Positions 1-10,039 are shown, counted from the first letter of the stretch. The stretch: 64,000 bases of DNA from Pectobacterium fontis (GCF_000803215.1 NZ_JSXC01000037.1:1-64000); one strand, 5' to 3'. Notes: a model not told the origin generated them from the letters alone. Numbers and translations are program-made.

Positions 1-29
1 AATTTACTATGCCACTACAATACCTCCAT

Positions 30-60
30 TTTCTAAGCTGCCGTACAGGCAGCTTAGAAA
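30..60. repeat. Type I-F CRISPR-repeat-like hairpin (single copy in window)
   Basis: Bases 30-42 and 48-60 form a perfect 13-bp stem around the loop GTACA. The last 23 bases (38-60) match the 3' part of the 28-bp type I-F repeat I recall for Pectobacterium atrosepticum; the first five bases of the repeat differ. Exactly 32 bases, the usual I-F spacer length, precede position 33 inside the window, so this could be the terminal degenerate repeat of an array lying to the left. It could equally be a stand-alone hairpin terminator. Only one copy is visible. Confidence 0.5.
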
Positions 61-181
61 CTGGTTTTTAATAACCCCGTGTTCGACTGAGTTTTTGTTG
101 ATCTCTTGGTTCTATTTCTTTTTCCTGATAAATATTTCCACCATACTTTCAGAGGGTAGAAGAAAAAGGAGGGAGAAACGC

Positions 182-1822
182 ATGCTAAAACTTATTTTTG
201 TAACGGCCAGAGATCGAAAACGTCTTACTGAAATATCTTCTGTTTTGGTTCGTCATGGTTTGCAGGACATTATCCGTTTTCTTGGCTTGTCCGAATCCGT
301 GGGGGAGTCTGCATCTCCATCATTTCGCACCGACACTGCCCTGCCTGAGCGCTTGTGTGCTGCACTGGAAGAATTAGGGCCTACGTTTATTAAATTAGGC
401 CAGATCTTAGCGTCGCGCAGTGATTTGCTAGGGCCTGAATGGACGACTGCACTGAGTAAGTTACATAGTAGTGCGACGCCTCTGCCTTGGAATGTCGTGG
501 AACATATCATGCAGCATTCTCTGGGAACTGAATTGGAGAATGTTTTTTCGTGGTGGGACACCACACCGCTTGCGGCGGCGTCGATAGGGCAAGTTCATCG
601 CGCTCGACTCAAAAATGGCAAAGAGGTGGTGGTCAAAGTCCAGCGCCCTGATTTGGAAAAAAAATTACGGGCCGATCTGCGTTTATTACGTTTTCTGTCG
701 GAATCGATTGAACAACAAAATCATCGATTAGCGCGTTTTCGTCCGGTACAACTGGTGTTATTTCTCGATACAGCCCTTACTCAGGAGCTCGATTTTTGCT
801 ACGAAGCCGCAAATTACGAAGCCGCCTTAGCCCAGTTCAATGATGATCCTGATGTCATTATCCCCACGGTGTATAAAGACTGGAGTTCTTCAACGTTGTT
901 GGTTCAGGATTTTCTGGAGGGGGTGTCTCCGACGCAAGTCGGGTCTGCCGAGCCAAATGAGTACGATGGCCCTCGTCTGGCACAGATTGGGGCAAAAGCC
1001 TTCATGAAAATGGTATTTGAGTACCGTTTTTACCATGCGGATCCGCATCCAGGGAACGTCATGGTTCTGCCGGGGAACAAAATCGGTTTTATTGATTTCG
1101 GTATGGTGGGGCACCTCAGCGAATCCCGACGTAATGAACTGCTATCGTTTCTCTATGCCATCAGCGAAAGGGAGAGCCGTGGGATTGTTGATGCGCTGAT
1201 TGGTTGGAGCCATGCTTATGAGCTAGATGTGGCGGAATTAGAGCTTGCGGCGGCTTTTTTCCTCGATCGTCAAGGCTGTTTCCCATTGCAGTTGGGGAAA
1301 GCACTGACTGACATCTTTACCACCGCACGCGAATTCCAGCTAACTTTACCTCCCGATCTCGTCTTGTTATTTAAGGCCTTGATCACGGCGGAGGGGGTAT
1401 TACAGCGGCTGGATCCCGAGTTTGATATTGTAAAAACGCTGCGACCCATGCTGCGTAAGTATATGTCTAACAGGGGAAAGGCATTTTTCAGTCAACGTGG
1501 TTTGAGCAAACTTGGCTATCAGCTTGGCCACTCAGCCACAGAGCTACCACAAACGCTGCGTTTGGTACTGAAACGTTTGCAACATGGTCGGGTAAAAGCG
1601 GATATCGCGCTGACGAATTTAGATAAATTGGGCGTGGCTCTGGAACGGGCGGCGATGACGCTGGCGATTGCCATCATTACTGCTGTTTTAGCGTTAGTTC
1701 TGGGAGCCTGGATGATACTGACCGATCTCCGTTTAGCCGGAGTTCCGCTTTTGCCTATCATTAGCGGCAGTGGTGTCTTCGTCGGTATCATCTGGCTGAT
1801 ATGGCGCTTACGGGGAAGATAA
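182..1822 (+). CDS. AarF/ABC1/UbiB family kinase-like protein
   Basis: 546 residues from the ATG at 182, chosen because AGGAGG lies 8 bases upstream; an earlier in-frame ATG at 95 would add an unlikely tail. The family signature is visible: LGPTFIKLGQ near residue 72, the alanine-rich AAASIGQVHRA loop that replaces the usual glycine loop, VVKVQRP with the catalytic lysine, then HADPHPGN and IDFGMVG as the catalytic and metal-binding segments. Two hydrophobic helices close the C-terminus, as in UbiB. UbiB itself supports ubiquinone synthesis and normally sits in a ubi operon, which is absent here. This is probably a paralogue of unknown substrate at the inner membrane. Confidence 0.85.
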   Translation: MLKLIFVTARDRKRLTEISSVLVRHGLQDIIRFLGLSESVGESASPSFRTDTALPERLCAALEELGPTFIKLGQILASRSDLLGPEWTTALSKLHSSATPLPWNVVEHIMQHSLGTELENVFSWWDTTPLAAASIGQVHRARLKNGKEVVVKVQRPDLEKKLRADLRLLRFLSESIEQQNHRLARFRPVQLVLFLDTALTQELDFCYEAANYEAALAQFNDDPDVIIPTVYKDWSSSTLLVQDFLEGVSPTQVGSAEPNEYDGPRLAQIGAKAFMKMVFEYRFYHADPHPGNVMVLPGNKIGFIDFGMVGHLSESRRNELLSFLYAISERESRGIVDALIGWSHAYELDVAELELAAAFFLDRQGCFPLQLGKALTDIFTTAREFQLTLPPDLVLLFKALITAEGVLQRLDPEFDIVKTLRPMLRKYMSNRGKAFFSQRGLSKLGYQLGHSATELPQTLRLVLKRLQHGRVKADIALTNLDKLGVALERAAMTLAIAIITAVLALVLGAWMILTDLRLAGVPLLPIISGSGVFVGIIWLIWRLRGR

Positions 1823-1836
1823 GCCGCGGTCATACG

Positions 1837-2331
1837 TCACTGATTCTGCTCTCGCCAGTTCAGCCAGATTCGCATATCAAATTCCAACTGGTGATAGTCA
1901 GGGTCCATATGGCAGCAGAGTTGATAAAAAGCCTTGTTATGGTCTTTTTCTTTGAGGTGGGCGAGTTCGTGTATCACGATCATCCGTAGGAAAGCTTCCG
2001 GCCCGTCGCGGAACAGCGTTGCGATTCGGATTTCGTTATTAGATTTTAATTTTCCGCCCTGTACGCGAGCCACAAAGGTATTGGTGCCTAGCGTCCCTTT
2101 TATCGGGTTCTGCTTATTGTCGTAGAGCACTTTTGAGAGTGCAGGGGCGTTCTTCAGATACCGCTGTTTCAGTTCCGCAACAAACTGATACAGCGACTTA
2201 TCACTCTGAATCGAATGGTGGTCGGGGTATCTTTTTTCCAGCCAAGAGCCAAGTTTTCCTTGTTCAACAAGGGCTTGTACTTGTGCAATAATCGTTGGAG
2301 GATAGCCGTTTAGGTAGCGTAGTTGGGTCAT
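1837..2331 (-). CDS. ygjP: YgjP-type zinc metallopeptidase (DUF45/SprT-like fold)
   Basis: 164 residues. The zinc-binding motif HELAHLKEKDH (HExxH plus a third histidine) lies near residue 121, followed by NKAFYQLCCHM. The sequence, including YDNK and ARVQGGKLK, closely resembles E. coli YgjP from memory. It is probably a soluble zinc-dependent hydrolase whose substrate is not known to me. It converges on the AarF-like gene with only 14 bases between the stop codons, and lies downstream of tyrB on the same strand behind a strong hairpin, so it may have its own promoter. Confidence 0.75.
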   Translation of the reverse strand: MTQLRYLNGYPPTIIAQVQALVEQGKLGSWLEKRYPDHHSIQSDKSLYQFVAELKQRYLKNAPALSKVLYDNKQNPIKGTLGTNTFVARVQGGKLKSNNEIRIATLFRDGPEAFLRMIVIHELAHLKEKDHNKAFYQLCCHMDPDYHQLEFDMRIWLNWREQNQ

Positions 2332-2348
2332 GAGATTTTTATCACACA

Positions 2349-2397
2349 GCCACTGAGTTAAGCGAGTTCACAACGGTGAGTCGCTTAAGCCAGTGGC
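2349..2397 (-). terminator. Long inverted repeat behind tyrB
   Basis: Arms 2349-2365 and 2381-2397 pair at 15 of 17 positions around a 15-base loop, directly after the tyrB stop codon. There is no long T run, so it could be a terminator or an mRNA-stabilising 3' hairpin. Confidence 0.5.
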
Positions 2398-2413
2398 ATT
2401 GTTATCTGACGAT

Positions 2414-3607
2414 TTACTGAATGGCGGCAAACGCAGCGGCGACACGCTGGACGTTGCTGTGGTTCAGCCCCGCCATACACATACGGCCGCTGGCGATCAG
2501 GTAGACGCCAAATTCTTCACGCAGACGATCAACCTGTGCCGGGCTGAAGCCGGTGTAGCTGAACATGCCGCGCTGAGTCAGCAGGTAGTCAAAGTTGCGG
2601 TTTGGCAGCGCGTTTTTCAATGCTGAAACCAGTTCCTGACGCATGCTCAGAATGCGGGTGCGCATCTCTTCGACTTCCGCTTTCCAGTCAGCGTTCAACT
2701 GTGTGTCGTTCAGGACTTTAGACACCACCTGTGCGCCGAAATTCGGTGGGGAAGAGTAGTTGCGGCGAACGGTCGCTTTTAACTGCCCCAGCACGCGCTG
2801 TGCGCTGTCGGTATCGTTACACACCACAGAAAGGCCACCGACGCGTTCGCTGTACAGTGAGAAAATCTTGGAGAATGAATTGGCGATGAGCGCCGGAACG
2901 CCTGCGCTGGCAACCGCGCGAATCGCGTAGGCATCCTGCTCAATCCCGAGGCCAAAGCCCTGATAGGCGATGTCCATAAACGGGATCAGTTCACGCTGGA
3001 TGATAACCTCAATGACGCGATCCCACTGTTCGGTAGTGAGATCGGAACCTGTTGGGTTATGGCAGCAAGGGTGCAGCAACACAATGCTGCGGGCTGGCAG
3101 CGTTTGCAGGGTGGAGAGCATGGCATCAAATTTCACGCCCAGACTTTCAGCATCGAAATACGGGTAGGTGTGAACCTTAAAGCCCGCGCCCTCGAAGATC
3201 GCAATATGGTTTTCCCATGTAGGATCGCTGACCCACACCTCTGAAGCAGGGAAGTAGCGTTTCAGGAAATCCGCCCCCACTTTCAGCGCACCGGAACCGC
3301 CTAGCGTCTGGATAGTCGCGATACGGCCTGCTTTCAGCGCCGCGTGGTTTTCCCCAAACAACAGATGTTGGATCGCGGTACGGTAAGACTGTAATCCTTC
3401 CATCGGCAGATAAGAACTTGCGCTCTGAACCGGTTGGCGCAGGCTACTTTCCGCCGCGCTGACCGAGCGCAACTGCGGGATAATATTCTGCTCATTGTAG
3501 TATAGCCCGATACTCAAATTGATCTTATCTGCTCTTGGATCCTGTTTAAATTTTTCCATCAGAGACAGGATAGGATCTCCGGCATAGGTATCAACGTTTT
3601 GAAACAC
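2414..3607 (-). CDS. tyrB: Aromatic amino acid aminotransferase TyrB
   Basis: 397 residues, the usual length of a class I aminotransferase. It transfers the amino group of glutamate to the keto acids of tyrosine and phenylalanine with pyridoxal phosphate in the cytoplasm. The PLP lysine lies in [17 protein letters not shown] near residue 247; the GGSGAL phosphate contact and HPCCHNPTG motif are also present. The start is GTG, as in E. coli tyrB, with AGGAG upstream. In E. coli it directly follows alr; here an AroP-like permease, a regulator and YitT lie between, and several of these fit aromatic amino acid metabolism. Confidence 0.93.
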   Translation of the reverse strand: MFQNVDTYAGDPILSLMEKFKQDPRADKINLSIGLYYNEQNIIPQLRSVSAAESSLRQPVQSASSYLPMEGLQSYRTAIQHLLFGENHAALKAGRIATIQTLGGSGALKVGADFLKRYFPASEVWVSDPTWENHIAIFEGAGFKVHTYPYFDAESLGVKFDAMLSTLQTLPARSIVLLHPCCHNPTGSDLTTEQWDRVIEVIIQRELIPFMDIAYQGFGLGIEQDAYAIRAVASAGVPALIANSFSKIFSLYSERVGGLSVVCNDTDSAQRVLGQLKATVRRNYSSPPNFGAQVVSKVLNDTQLNADWKAEVEEMRTRILSMRQELVSALKNALPNRNFDYLLTQRGMFSYTGFSPAQVDRLREEFGVYLIASGRMCMAGLNHSNVQRVAAAFAAIQ

Positions 3608-3658
3608 AGTATAGCTCTCCTGAGTGTGTCATGTTATTCGACGATAGTGGGGGAATAA

Positions 3659-4273
3659 TCAGGCCGCATAACGGCCGGGGCGATGATTCATCGCAATAAT
3701 CAGGTTCAAAATGGTTGCCCCCAGAATCGAAGCAATCAGCATGGGTATGCTTACCACGAACAGGGAAGCCAGTACAATCACAACGTCCACGCCCATTTGA
3801 AATTTTCCTGCCCGCACGCCATATCTGTCCTGAAGATACAGCGCCAGAATGTTGACGCCGCCGAGGCTGGATTTATGACGAAAGAGCACAATCAATCCCA
3901 ATCCGGTGATGATATTGCCGAAGAGTGTGGCGTAAAACGGATTGAGTTGATCAAAATGAATAAACATCGGGTGCAGCCCGGAAAACAAAGAAACCAGCCC
4001 GACCCCGCAGAAAGTTTTGATAGTGAACTCCCATCCCATACGACGCACGGCGAGGTAATAGAAGGGCAGATTAATGAGGAAAAAGGCCACGCCGAAAGAA
4101 ATGTGCGTCAGATAGTGGATAAGAAAAGCCATGCCTGCTGTACCGCCAGTGAGCGCCCCTGCTTGCCGCAGTAGAACCATACCAAACGACACCATGATTG
4201 TGCCGATCAATAGCGCCAGAATATCCTCCAGCAGCGTGTGTGAGATTTTTTGTGTGGGAATAATGTTATCCAT
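3659..4273 (-). CDS. YitT family inner-membrane protein
   Basis: 204 residues from the ATG at 4273; a GTG at 4282 is an alternative. There are five to six hydrophobic segments, with conserved-looking GGTAGMAFLIHYLT and HKSSLGGVNILAL stretches typical of the N-terminal domain of the YitT/DUF161 family. The C-terminal soluble DUF2179 domain of longer members is absent. Members are annotated as membrane proteins of unknown transport role. It lies 51 bases upstream of tyrB on the same strand, so co-transcription is possible. Confidence 0.75.
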   Translation of the reverse strand: MDNIIPTQKISHTLLEDILALLIGTIMVSFGMVLLRQAGALTGGTAGMAFLIHYLTHISFGVAFFLINLPFYYLAVRRMGWEFTIKTFCGVGLVSLFSGLHPMFIHFDQLNPFYATLFGNIITGLGLIVLFRHKSSLGGVNILALYLQDRYGVRAGKFQMGVDVVIVLASLFVVSIPMLIASILGATILNLIIAMNHRPGRYAA

Positions 4274-4525
4274 GGTGAGCACTCAATAAAAAGTCATAAA
4301 AATATGTGCTTAACCAAAGCAAGAATTACACCAGATGATATCGCTTAGCGGCTAAATCGAGTGTAATTTCTCCTGCTACGGAACAACATGTTGAATTATA
4401 TGAATGAAAAAAATGCTCAATTCATGCGTGTTGTGTTTTTATTATGAATACTTTGTGCGTCTATTGGGTTTTTATTGCGTGATTCATTCATTTCTTGCAC
4501 CAAATGGAAGCGTTCGCGCCCTAAT

Positions 4526-4996
4526 TCAGGGCAACTCAGGCGTCATCAACCCGTTCTCTTTAAGACGGTTCAATACCACGGAGGTTTTCAGGTGGGCGAC
4601 CCCCTTGTTTTGCGACAGAATCTGGCTAATCAGCGTGCTGAGCCCAGGCAAATCCGCTACGGCGACTTTTAGCAGATAATCCGCATCGCCCGTGGTTTTA
4701 TAGGCGTCGATAATCGCATCCACTTCTCCCAGCATCTGGTGAAATTGCTCAATATGTTCACCATTATGGCTGGCCAGCCGCACCTCAATTAACCCCAGGC
4801 ACTCCAACCCGACCGCATTCGGCGACAGGCGGGCATGATAGCCGAGAATAAGTTGCGCCTGTTCGAGCGCAATGCGTCGGCGGGAGCACTGCGAGGCGGA
4901 AAGCCCGACCAGCTCGCTCAGTTCCTGATTGGTCAGGCGGCCATTAGTCTGTAGCAGCGTCAGGATTTTCAGATCGAAATCATCAATGTTGTACAT
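4526..4996 (-). CDS. Lrp/AsnC family transcriptional regulator
   Basis: 156 residues. The N-terminal winged helix-turn-helix (DFDLKILTLLQTNGRLTNQELSELVGLS, cited here only by its start and end) is followed by the RAM ligand-binding domain with TTGDADYLLKVAV. Such proteins form dimers to octamers and respond to an amino acid. It is divergent from the AroP-like permease across 363 bases that hold two palindromes, so local control of that permease, and of itself, is a reasonable inference. It is not Lrp itself, which is longer. Confidence 0.85.
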   Translation of the reverse strand: MYNIDDFDLKILTLLQTNGRLTNQELSELVGLSASQCSRRRIALEQAQLILGYHARLSPNAVGLECLGLIEVRLASHNGEHIEQFHQMLGEVDAIIDAYKTTGDADYLLKVAVADLPGLSTLISQILSQNKGVAHLKTSVVLNRLKENGLMTPELP

Positions 4997-5359
4997 CGTA
5001 TTCCCTAGACAGTGTCAGGCAGTGAGCTGAACAGACTACCAGTTTTTTAGGTCGCATTGCCTATGAGTTTTTAATCGTAGCAAGGCGGCCTTTCATCGGT
5101 GTGCACCATGATAGGTCACGTTCATGCATCGAAGAGGGATAAATGACACTATTGTGTGCGTAATTGTCTTTTATATGCGCCAAATGTGGGTGTTTTTAGA
5201 TTTAATGCGTGATGTGTGAAATGCTCATCATAAATAAATTATGAAAATTTTCATTGTGTTACTCGCAGTAGTAAAGATGTTGTCAGTTTGACAACAGCTA
5301 TCTGGCCTGATAGTTGCAAAACCCTGTTTGCTCAAATTTTATGGCTGACGGGGAAAATA
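4997..5359. promoter_or_regulatory. Divergent regulatory region of Lrp-like gene and permease
   Basis: No gene is seen here. Two palindromes stand out: 5241-5254 (ATGAAAATTTTCAT, perfect) and 5278-5296 (TGTTGTCA/TGACAACA around GTT, perfect), both in the leader of the permease. They are candidate binding sites for the adjacent Lrp/AsnC regulator or a leader hairpin. I could not recognise a TyrR box. Confidence 0.45.
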
Positions 5360-6739
5360 ATGAAAACAGAACATGCAGAAGGACAGTTGAAAAGAGGGTT
5401 GAAAAATCGCCACATTCAACTTATCGCGTTGGGGGGCGCTGTGGGAACCGGGCTGTTTTTAGGGATCGCACAGACGATAAAAATGGCTGGGCCATCGGTG
5501 CTATTGGGTTATGCGATTGCTGGTGTGATTGCATTTTTTATTATGCGCCAGTTGGGTGAGATGGTTGTGGAGGAACCTGTGGCAGGTTCATTTAGCCACT
5601 TTGCCTATAAATACTGGGGGAGTTTTGCCGGATTTATGTCCGGCTGGAACTACTGGGTACTGTATATCTTGGTAAGTATGGCTGAGTTAACGGCCGTCGG
5701 GATTTATATCCAATACTGGTGGCCGGAGGTGCCAACCTGGGTGTCTGCGGGAATATTCTTTGTGCTGATCAACGCCATCAATCTGACGAGCGTCAAGGTG
5801 TATGGCGAAATGGAATTCTGGTTTTCGATCATAAAAGTGGCGGCGATCGTGGGGATGATCGCTTTTGGCTGCTATTTGCTATTCAGCGGGGCGGGGGGTC
5901 CGGAAGCCAGCGTCGCGAATCTGTGGCAGCACGGAGGCTTCTTCCCGAACGGTGTGAGTGGCATGGTGATGGCGATGGCGGTGATCATGTTCTCTTTTGG
6001 TGGATTGGAACTGGTGGGGATCACCGCCGCCGAGGCTGACGATCCGCAAAACAGCATTCCGCGTGCGACGAATCAGGTTATTTACCGCATTCTGCTGTTT
6101 TATGTTGGCGCGCTGGCGGTGTTGCTATCGCTGTATCCGTGGGGGAAAGTGGTTGAGGGCGGTAGCCCATTCGTCATGATTTTCCATGCGTTGGATAGCA
6201 ACATCGTCGCGACCGCCCTGAATCTGGTGGTGCTCTCTGCCGCGCTGTCTGTGTATAACAGTTGTGTGTACTGCAATAGTCGGATGTTATTCGGTCTGGC
6301 GAAACAGGGAAATGCCCCACGCGCGCTGTTGAAAGTGAATCAGCGTGGTATCCCGCTGGCGGCACTTGGCGTATCGGCTTCAGCCACCGCAGGGTGTGTG
6401 CTCATCAACTACCTGATGCCGGGTAAAGCCTTTGAGCTACTGATGGCGCTGGTGGTGTCTGCGCTGGTCATCAACTGGGCGATGATTTGTATTACCCATC
6501 TGAAATTCCGTGCAGCGAAAAAGCAGGCACAGCAGGAAACGCGCTTTAAAAGCCTGGGCTACCCTGTGACGAACGTCATTTGCCTGCTGTTTCTGGCGGG
6601 GATCCTGGTCATTATGGCGATGACGCCGGGTATCCAGATCTCGGTACTGTTGATGCCATTTTGGCTGCTGGCGCTGGGCGTAAGCTATGTGGTGAAAAAG
6701 AGAAGCAGTGCGGCTGCGCTGGTAGCTAAAGTGAACTAA
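5360..6739 (+). CDS. aroP: Aromatic amino acid permease, AroP-like (APC family)
   Basis: 459 residues from the ATG at 5360, which has GGGGA just upstream and keeps the normal AroP/PheP N-terminus; an in-frame upstream extension to 5288 is possible but unlike the family. It has about 12 membrane helices. The signature GLKNRHIQLIALGG, GTGLFLG, MRQLGEMVVEEPVAGSF and ALSVYNSCVYCNSRM is nearer AroP than PheP. It is a proton-driven importer of tyrosine, phenylalanine and tryptophan in the inner membrane. Proximity to tyrB suggests a local aromatic amino acid cluster. General aromatic permease is safe; the exact name is less so. Confidence 0.8.
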   Translation: MKTEHAEGQLKRGLKNRHIQLIALGGAVGTGLFLGIAQTIKMAGPSVLLGYAIAGVIAFFIMRQLGEMVVEEPVAGSFSHFAYKYWGSFAGFMSGWNYWVLYILVSMAELTAVGIYIQYWWPEVPTWVSAGIFFVLINAINLTSVKVYGEMEFWFSIIKVAAIVGMIAFGCYLLFSGAGGPEASVANLWQHGGFFPNGVSGMVMAMAVIMFSFGGLELVGITAAEADDPQNSIPRATNQVIYRILLFYVGALAVLLSLYPWGKVVEGGSPFVMIFHALDSNIVATALNLVVLSAALSVYNSCVYCNSRMLFGLAKQGNAPRALLKVNQRGIPLAALGVSASATAGCVLINYLMPGKAFELLMALVVSALVINWAMICITHLKFRAAKKQAQQETRFKSLGYPVTNVICLLFLAGILVIMAMTPGIQISVLLMPFWLLALGVSYVVKKRSSAAALVAKVN

Positions 6740-6748
6740 CGGCGTATG

Positions 6749-6775
6749 ACGCCCGATATCATCAATATTGGGCGT
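6749..6775. terminator. Bidirectional terminator between convergent genes
   Basis: ACGCCC at 6749-6754 pairs with GGGCGT at 6770-6775, extended by ATAT/ATAT, between the permease stop and the stop codon of the convergent membrane gene. Confidence 0.6.
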
Positions 6776-7392
6776 TATTCCTCAACAATGATCCGCTCAT
6801 CATCCTCTCCCAGACATATGCTGAGCTGCTGCCCGCTGGGGGTAAAAGCACAATTAGGTAGAGGTTCATGCCGATAGGCAGTGAGCGGCCAAACGCCATA
6901 CGTGAGGATGAGGAATAACGCGGCTAACGTTCTGAACCATGGAAACGACGCAGGGCGATCGGTCGGTTGGACGCGACGTGCTTTAACATATTTCCATGCG
7001 CCGAAGGTGAGCATCCCAATACCTATCAACATAGAAAGAGACAGATCGCTGGAGTCCGGTGACAGCATCGCCTCCGGGTCGCTGTATTCATGCCAATAAC
7101 GAATACGCCAATAGAGCGCGATACCGATTTGCAATAGCCCGGCCACCATCCATACGATACGCCATCCTGCAAGACGAAAGAGACCCAACCATAAAAATCC
7201 TGATATTGCGGTATATAACAGCGATATTTTAAGCAGAAACCCCATTTGTCCACCCAGCAGGGTGCCGCTGACATCGGTCGGTTTCATCGTGTAGTAGTCA
7301 ACCAGAGTGAAGGTCACGAGGACACTTAATGCGGCAAGCCCACTTGCCGCATGGTAGGCCGCGAGGCCGAAAAAACGCAGTGATTGAGACAT
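6775..7392 (-). CDS. Uncharacterised inner-membrane protein
   Basis: 205 residues from the ATG at 7392, chosen for AAGGA 8 bases upstream over a start at 7410. There are about five hydrophobic segments: two near the N-terminus around a YYTMKP loop, two in the middle, and one near residue 165. A short acidic C-terminal tail ends in DDERIIVEE, with two cysteines (NCAF, SICLG) that would lie outside the membrane. I do not recognise the family. It is 42 bases downstream of alr on the same strand and could be co-transcribed with it. Confidence 0.6.
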   Translation of the reverse strand: MSQSLRFFGLAAYHAASGLAALSVLVTFTLVDYYTMKPTDVSGTLLGGQMGFLLKISLLYTAISGFLWLGLFRLAGWRIVWMVAGLLQIGIALYWRIRYWHEYSDPEAMLSPDSSDLSLSMLIGIGMLTFGAWKYVKARRVQPTDRPASFPWFRTLAALFLILTYGVWPLTAYRHEPLPNCAFTPSGQQLSICLGEDDERIIVEE

Positions 7393-7434
7393 CGATGTAT
7401 CCTTACACAAGATCCATTATGAACCGCTGGTTAT

Positions 7435-8517
7435 TTATTCATCATCGGTATATTCCAATGCGGTACGCTGGGTTAAGCGAGTGATCAGCTCGTACGCGCT
7501 TACGCCCGTGTGTGCGGCAATGCGTTCAACGGGAAGCGTTGGCCCCCAGAGGATGACCTCGTCACCAACCTTATCCTGTGCATCCGGCCCTAAATCCACC
7601 GTAATCATATCCATCGATACACGACCGGAAAGCAGGACTTCACGCCCGTTGATGAGCACGGGGGTTCCGGCTGGCGCACTGCGCGGGTAGCCATCGCCAT
7701 AGCCGACCGCCACCACGCCCAAACGGGTATCGCGCGGGCTGCTCCAGATGCCACCGTAACCGACCGCCTCACCCGCTTTGTGTTCGCGCACGGCGATCAG
7801 GTGGGAAGTAAAGGTCATGGCAGGCTGGAAGCCGAAGTGTGCGGCGTCTTCATTATCCAACGGCGACACGCCATAGAGAATGATGCCGGGACGGACGCGA
7901 TCGCGGTGCGACTGCGGCCACAGCAGAATACCGCCAGAGGCGGCGATCGACTGTGCGCCGGGCTTACCTTGCGTAAAAGCATCGAAGCAGGCCAGTTGGC
8001 GTTCGGTGGTTCCCGCTTCTGGTTCATCGGCGCGGCAGAAGTGGCTCATGATATTGACAGGCTGAACCACATTGCGACATGCCGTCAGGCGTTGCCAAAA
8101 CGCGTCGGCGTGTTCAGGTAATACACCCAGACGGTGCATACCGGTATCGAGTTTCATCCACACGCGTAGCGGCTGCGGCAGCGTGGCCTGCTCCAGCGCG
8201 GCAAGCTGTTCAGCGCTGTGAACGGCGGTTTCTAACTGGTGTTCGACCAGAAGCGGGAGATCGTCGGCGGAGAAAAAACCTTCCAGCAGGACGATGGGCT
8301 TGGTGATGCCCGCGGCGCGTAGCGCCAGCGCTTCGGAGAGCCGTGCGACGCCATAACAGTCGGCGTCGCAAAAGGTATGAGCAGATTCGATCATGCCGTG
8401 GCCGTAGGCATTGGCTTTCACGACCGCAACGACCTGGCTGTCGGGCGCGAGCTGGCGGATACGTTGCAGGTTGTGGCGCAAAGCACGCCGGTTAATGACG
8501 GCCGTTGCCGTTTTCAT
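7435..8517 (-). CDS. alr: Alanine racemase
   Basis: 360 residues, the normal length of the biosynthetic enzyme. The PLP lysine is in [13 protein letters not shown] near residue 34; the catalytic tyrosine of the C-terminal beta domain falls in AVGYGGIW, with [11 protein letters not shown] and [13 protein letters not shown] following. It converts L- to D-alanine for peptidoglycan in the cytoplasm. It lies 41 bases downstream of dnaB on the same strand, as in E. coli, and co-transcription with dnaB is likely. Confidence 0.95.
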   Translation of the reverse strand: MKTATAVINRRALRHNLQRIRQLAPDSQVVAVVKANAYGHGMIESAHTFCDADCYGVARLSEALALRAAGITKPIVLLEGFFSADDLPLLVEHQLETAVHSAEQLAALEQATLPQPLRVWMKLDTGMHRLGVLPEHADAFWQRLTACRNVVQPVNIMSHFCRADEPEAGTTERQLACFDAFTQGKPGAQSIAASGGILLWPQSHRDRVRPGIILYGVSPLDNEDAAHFGFQPAMTFTSHLIAVREHKAGEAVGYGGIWSSPRDTRLGVVAVGYGDGYPRSAPAGTPVLINGREVLLSGRVSMDMITVDLGPDAQDKVGDEVILWGPTLPVERIAAHTGVSAYELITRLTQRTALEYTDDE

Positions 8518-8558
8518 TCTTGTTCCTTAGTGCAGTGTTGTCATTGCTGAGCGCTGCG

Positions 8559-9965
8559 TTATTCATCGTCATATTGTGGGCCGGCATAGTTATCAAAACG
8601 TGACCACTGCCCGTTAAAGGTCAAACGAACGGAACCTATCGGGCCGTTACGCTGTTTCCCCAGAATGATTTCAGCGATGCCTTTCAGGTCGCTGTTTTCG
8701 TGATAAACCTCATCACGATAGATAAACATAATCAGGTCGGCATCCTGCTCGATGGAGCCGGATTCACGCAGATCCGAGTTAACCGGACGCTTATCGGCGC
8801 GCTGTTCCAGACTACGGTTAAGCTGCGACAGCGCGACGACGGGAACCTGCAACTCTTTTGCCAGCGCTTTGAGCGAACGGGAGATTTCGGCAATCTCCAG
8901 CGTACGGTTATCGGACAGCGACGGCACGCGCATCAATTGCAGGTAGTCGATCATGATCAGGCTCAGGCCATCGTGTTCACGGAACACGCGGCGCGCGCGG
9001 GATCGCACTTCGGTTGGCGTCAGACCAGAGGAGTCATCGATGTACATGTTGCGCTTTTCCAGCAGAATACCCATGGTGCTGGAAATCCGCGCCCAGTCTT
9101 CATCATCCAACTGACCGGTACGAATGCGGGTCTGATCCACGCGGGACAGCGACGCGAGCATACGCATCATGATCTGTTCGCCGGGCATCTCCAGACTGAA
9201 GATCAATACCGGCTTATCCTGCATCATCGCGGCGTTTTCACACAGGTTCATGGCGAACGTCGTTTTCCCCATCGACGGGCGCGCGGCGACGATAATCAGA
9301 TCCGATTTCTGCAAGCCTGCGGTTTTTTTGTCCAGATCCTGATAGCCGGTAGAGACGCCCGTTACGCCGTCGTGCGGGCGTTGGTACAACTGTTCGATGC
9401 GGGAAACGGTGTCTTCCAGAATACGGTCGATGCTTTTCGGGCCTTCGTCTTTGCTGGCGCGATTTTCGGCGATCTGGAACACGCGGGACTCCGCCAGATC
9501 GAGCAGATCTTCACTGCTGCGCCCTTGCGGATCGTAGCCGGCATCGGCGATCTCATTGGCGACGGAGATCATTTCACGCACGACGGCACGTTCGCGTACG
9601 ATATCGGCATAAGCGCCAATGTTCGCGGCGCTCGGGGTGTTCTTTGCCAGTTCGGCCAGATAGGCGAAGCCACCGGCAGATTCCAATGAACCTTGCAGTT
9701 CCAGCGATTCGGACAGCGTAATCAGGTCGATTGGTTTGCTCATTTCGAGCAGGCGCTGCATTTCGGTGAAGATCAGGCGGTGAGCACGGTTATAGAAGTC
9801 GTTAGCGACAACGCGCTCGGCGACATTATCCCAGCGTTCATTGTCGAGCATCAGGCCGCCCAATACCGATTGCTCCGCTTCCAGCGAATGTGGCGGAAGT
9901 TTCAGACCTTCCATCTGGCGGTCACGGGGTTCATTCGATTTGTTGGTGGGTCTTTTCTCTGCCAT
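8559..9965 (-). CDS. dnaB: Replicative DNA helicase DnaB
   Basis: 468 residues. The N-terminal primase-interacting domain starts at GLKLPPHSLEAEQSVLGG, the linker follows, and the RecA-like C-terminal domain has Walker A ARPSMGKTTFAMN, Walker B-like LIMIDYLQLM and GKQRNGP. It is the hexameric 5'-3' helicase of the replication fork. It is nearly identical to E. coli DnaB over most of its length. It is divergent from qor across about 250 bases that contain a dispersed repeat. Confidence 0.97.
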   Translation of the reverse strand: MAEKRPTNKSNEPRDRQMEGLKLPPHSLEAEQSVLGGLMLDNERWDNVAERVVANDFYNRAHRLIFTEMQRLLEMSKPIDLITLSESLELQGSLESAGGFAYLAELAKNTPSAANIGAYADIVRERAVVREMISVANEIADAGYDPQGRSSEDLLDLAESRVFQIAENRASKDEGPKSIDRILEDTVSRIEQLYQRPHDGVTGVSTGYQDLDKKTAGLQKSDLIIVAARPSMGKTTFAMNLCENAAMMQDKPVLIFSLEMPGEQIMMRMLASLSRVDQTRIRTGQLDDEDWARISSTMGILLEKRNMYIDDSSGLTPTEVRSRARRVFREHDGLSLIMIDYLQLMRVPSLSDNRTLEIAEISRSLKALAKELQVPVVALSQLNRSLEQRADKRPVNSDLRESGSIEQDADLIMFIYRDEVYHENSDLKGIAEIILGKQRNGPIGSVRLTFNGQWSRFDNYAGPQYDDE

Positions 9966-10039
9966 GAAACGGGTTCTTTACCGGTTGATTTGCCATTGGA
10001 TTAGAGGGCATTGTATATGCCACACGTCGGAAATAACAC

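Noticed and set aside
8700-9689. Long open frame (329 codons) on the plus strand opposite dnaB
   Set aside because: It is a composition shadow of dnaB, which is unmistakable on the other strand; no ribosome site or family resemblance.
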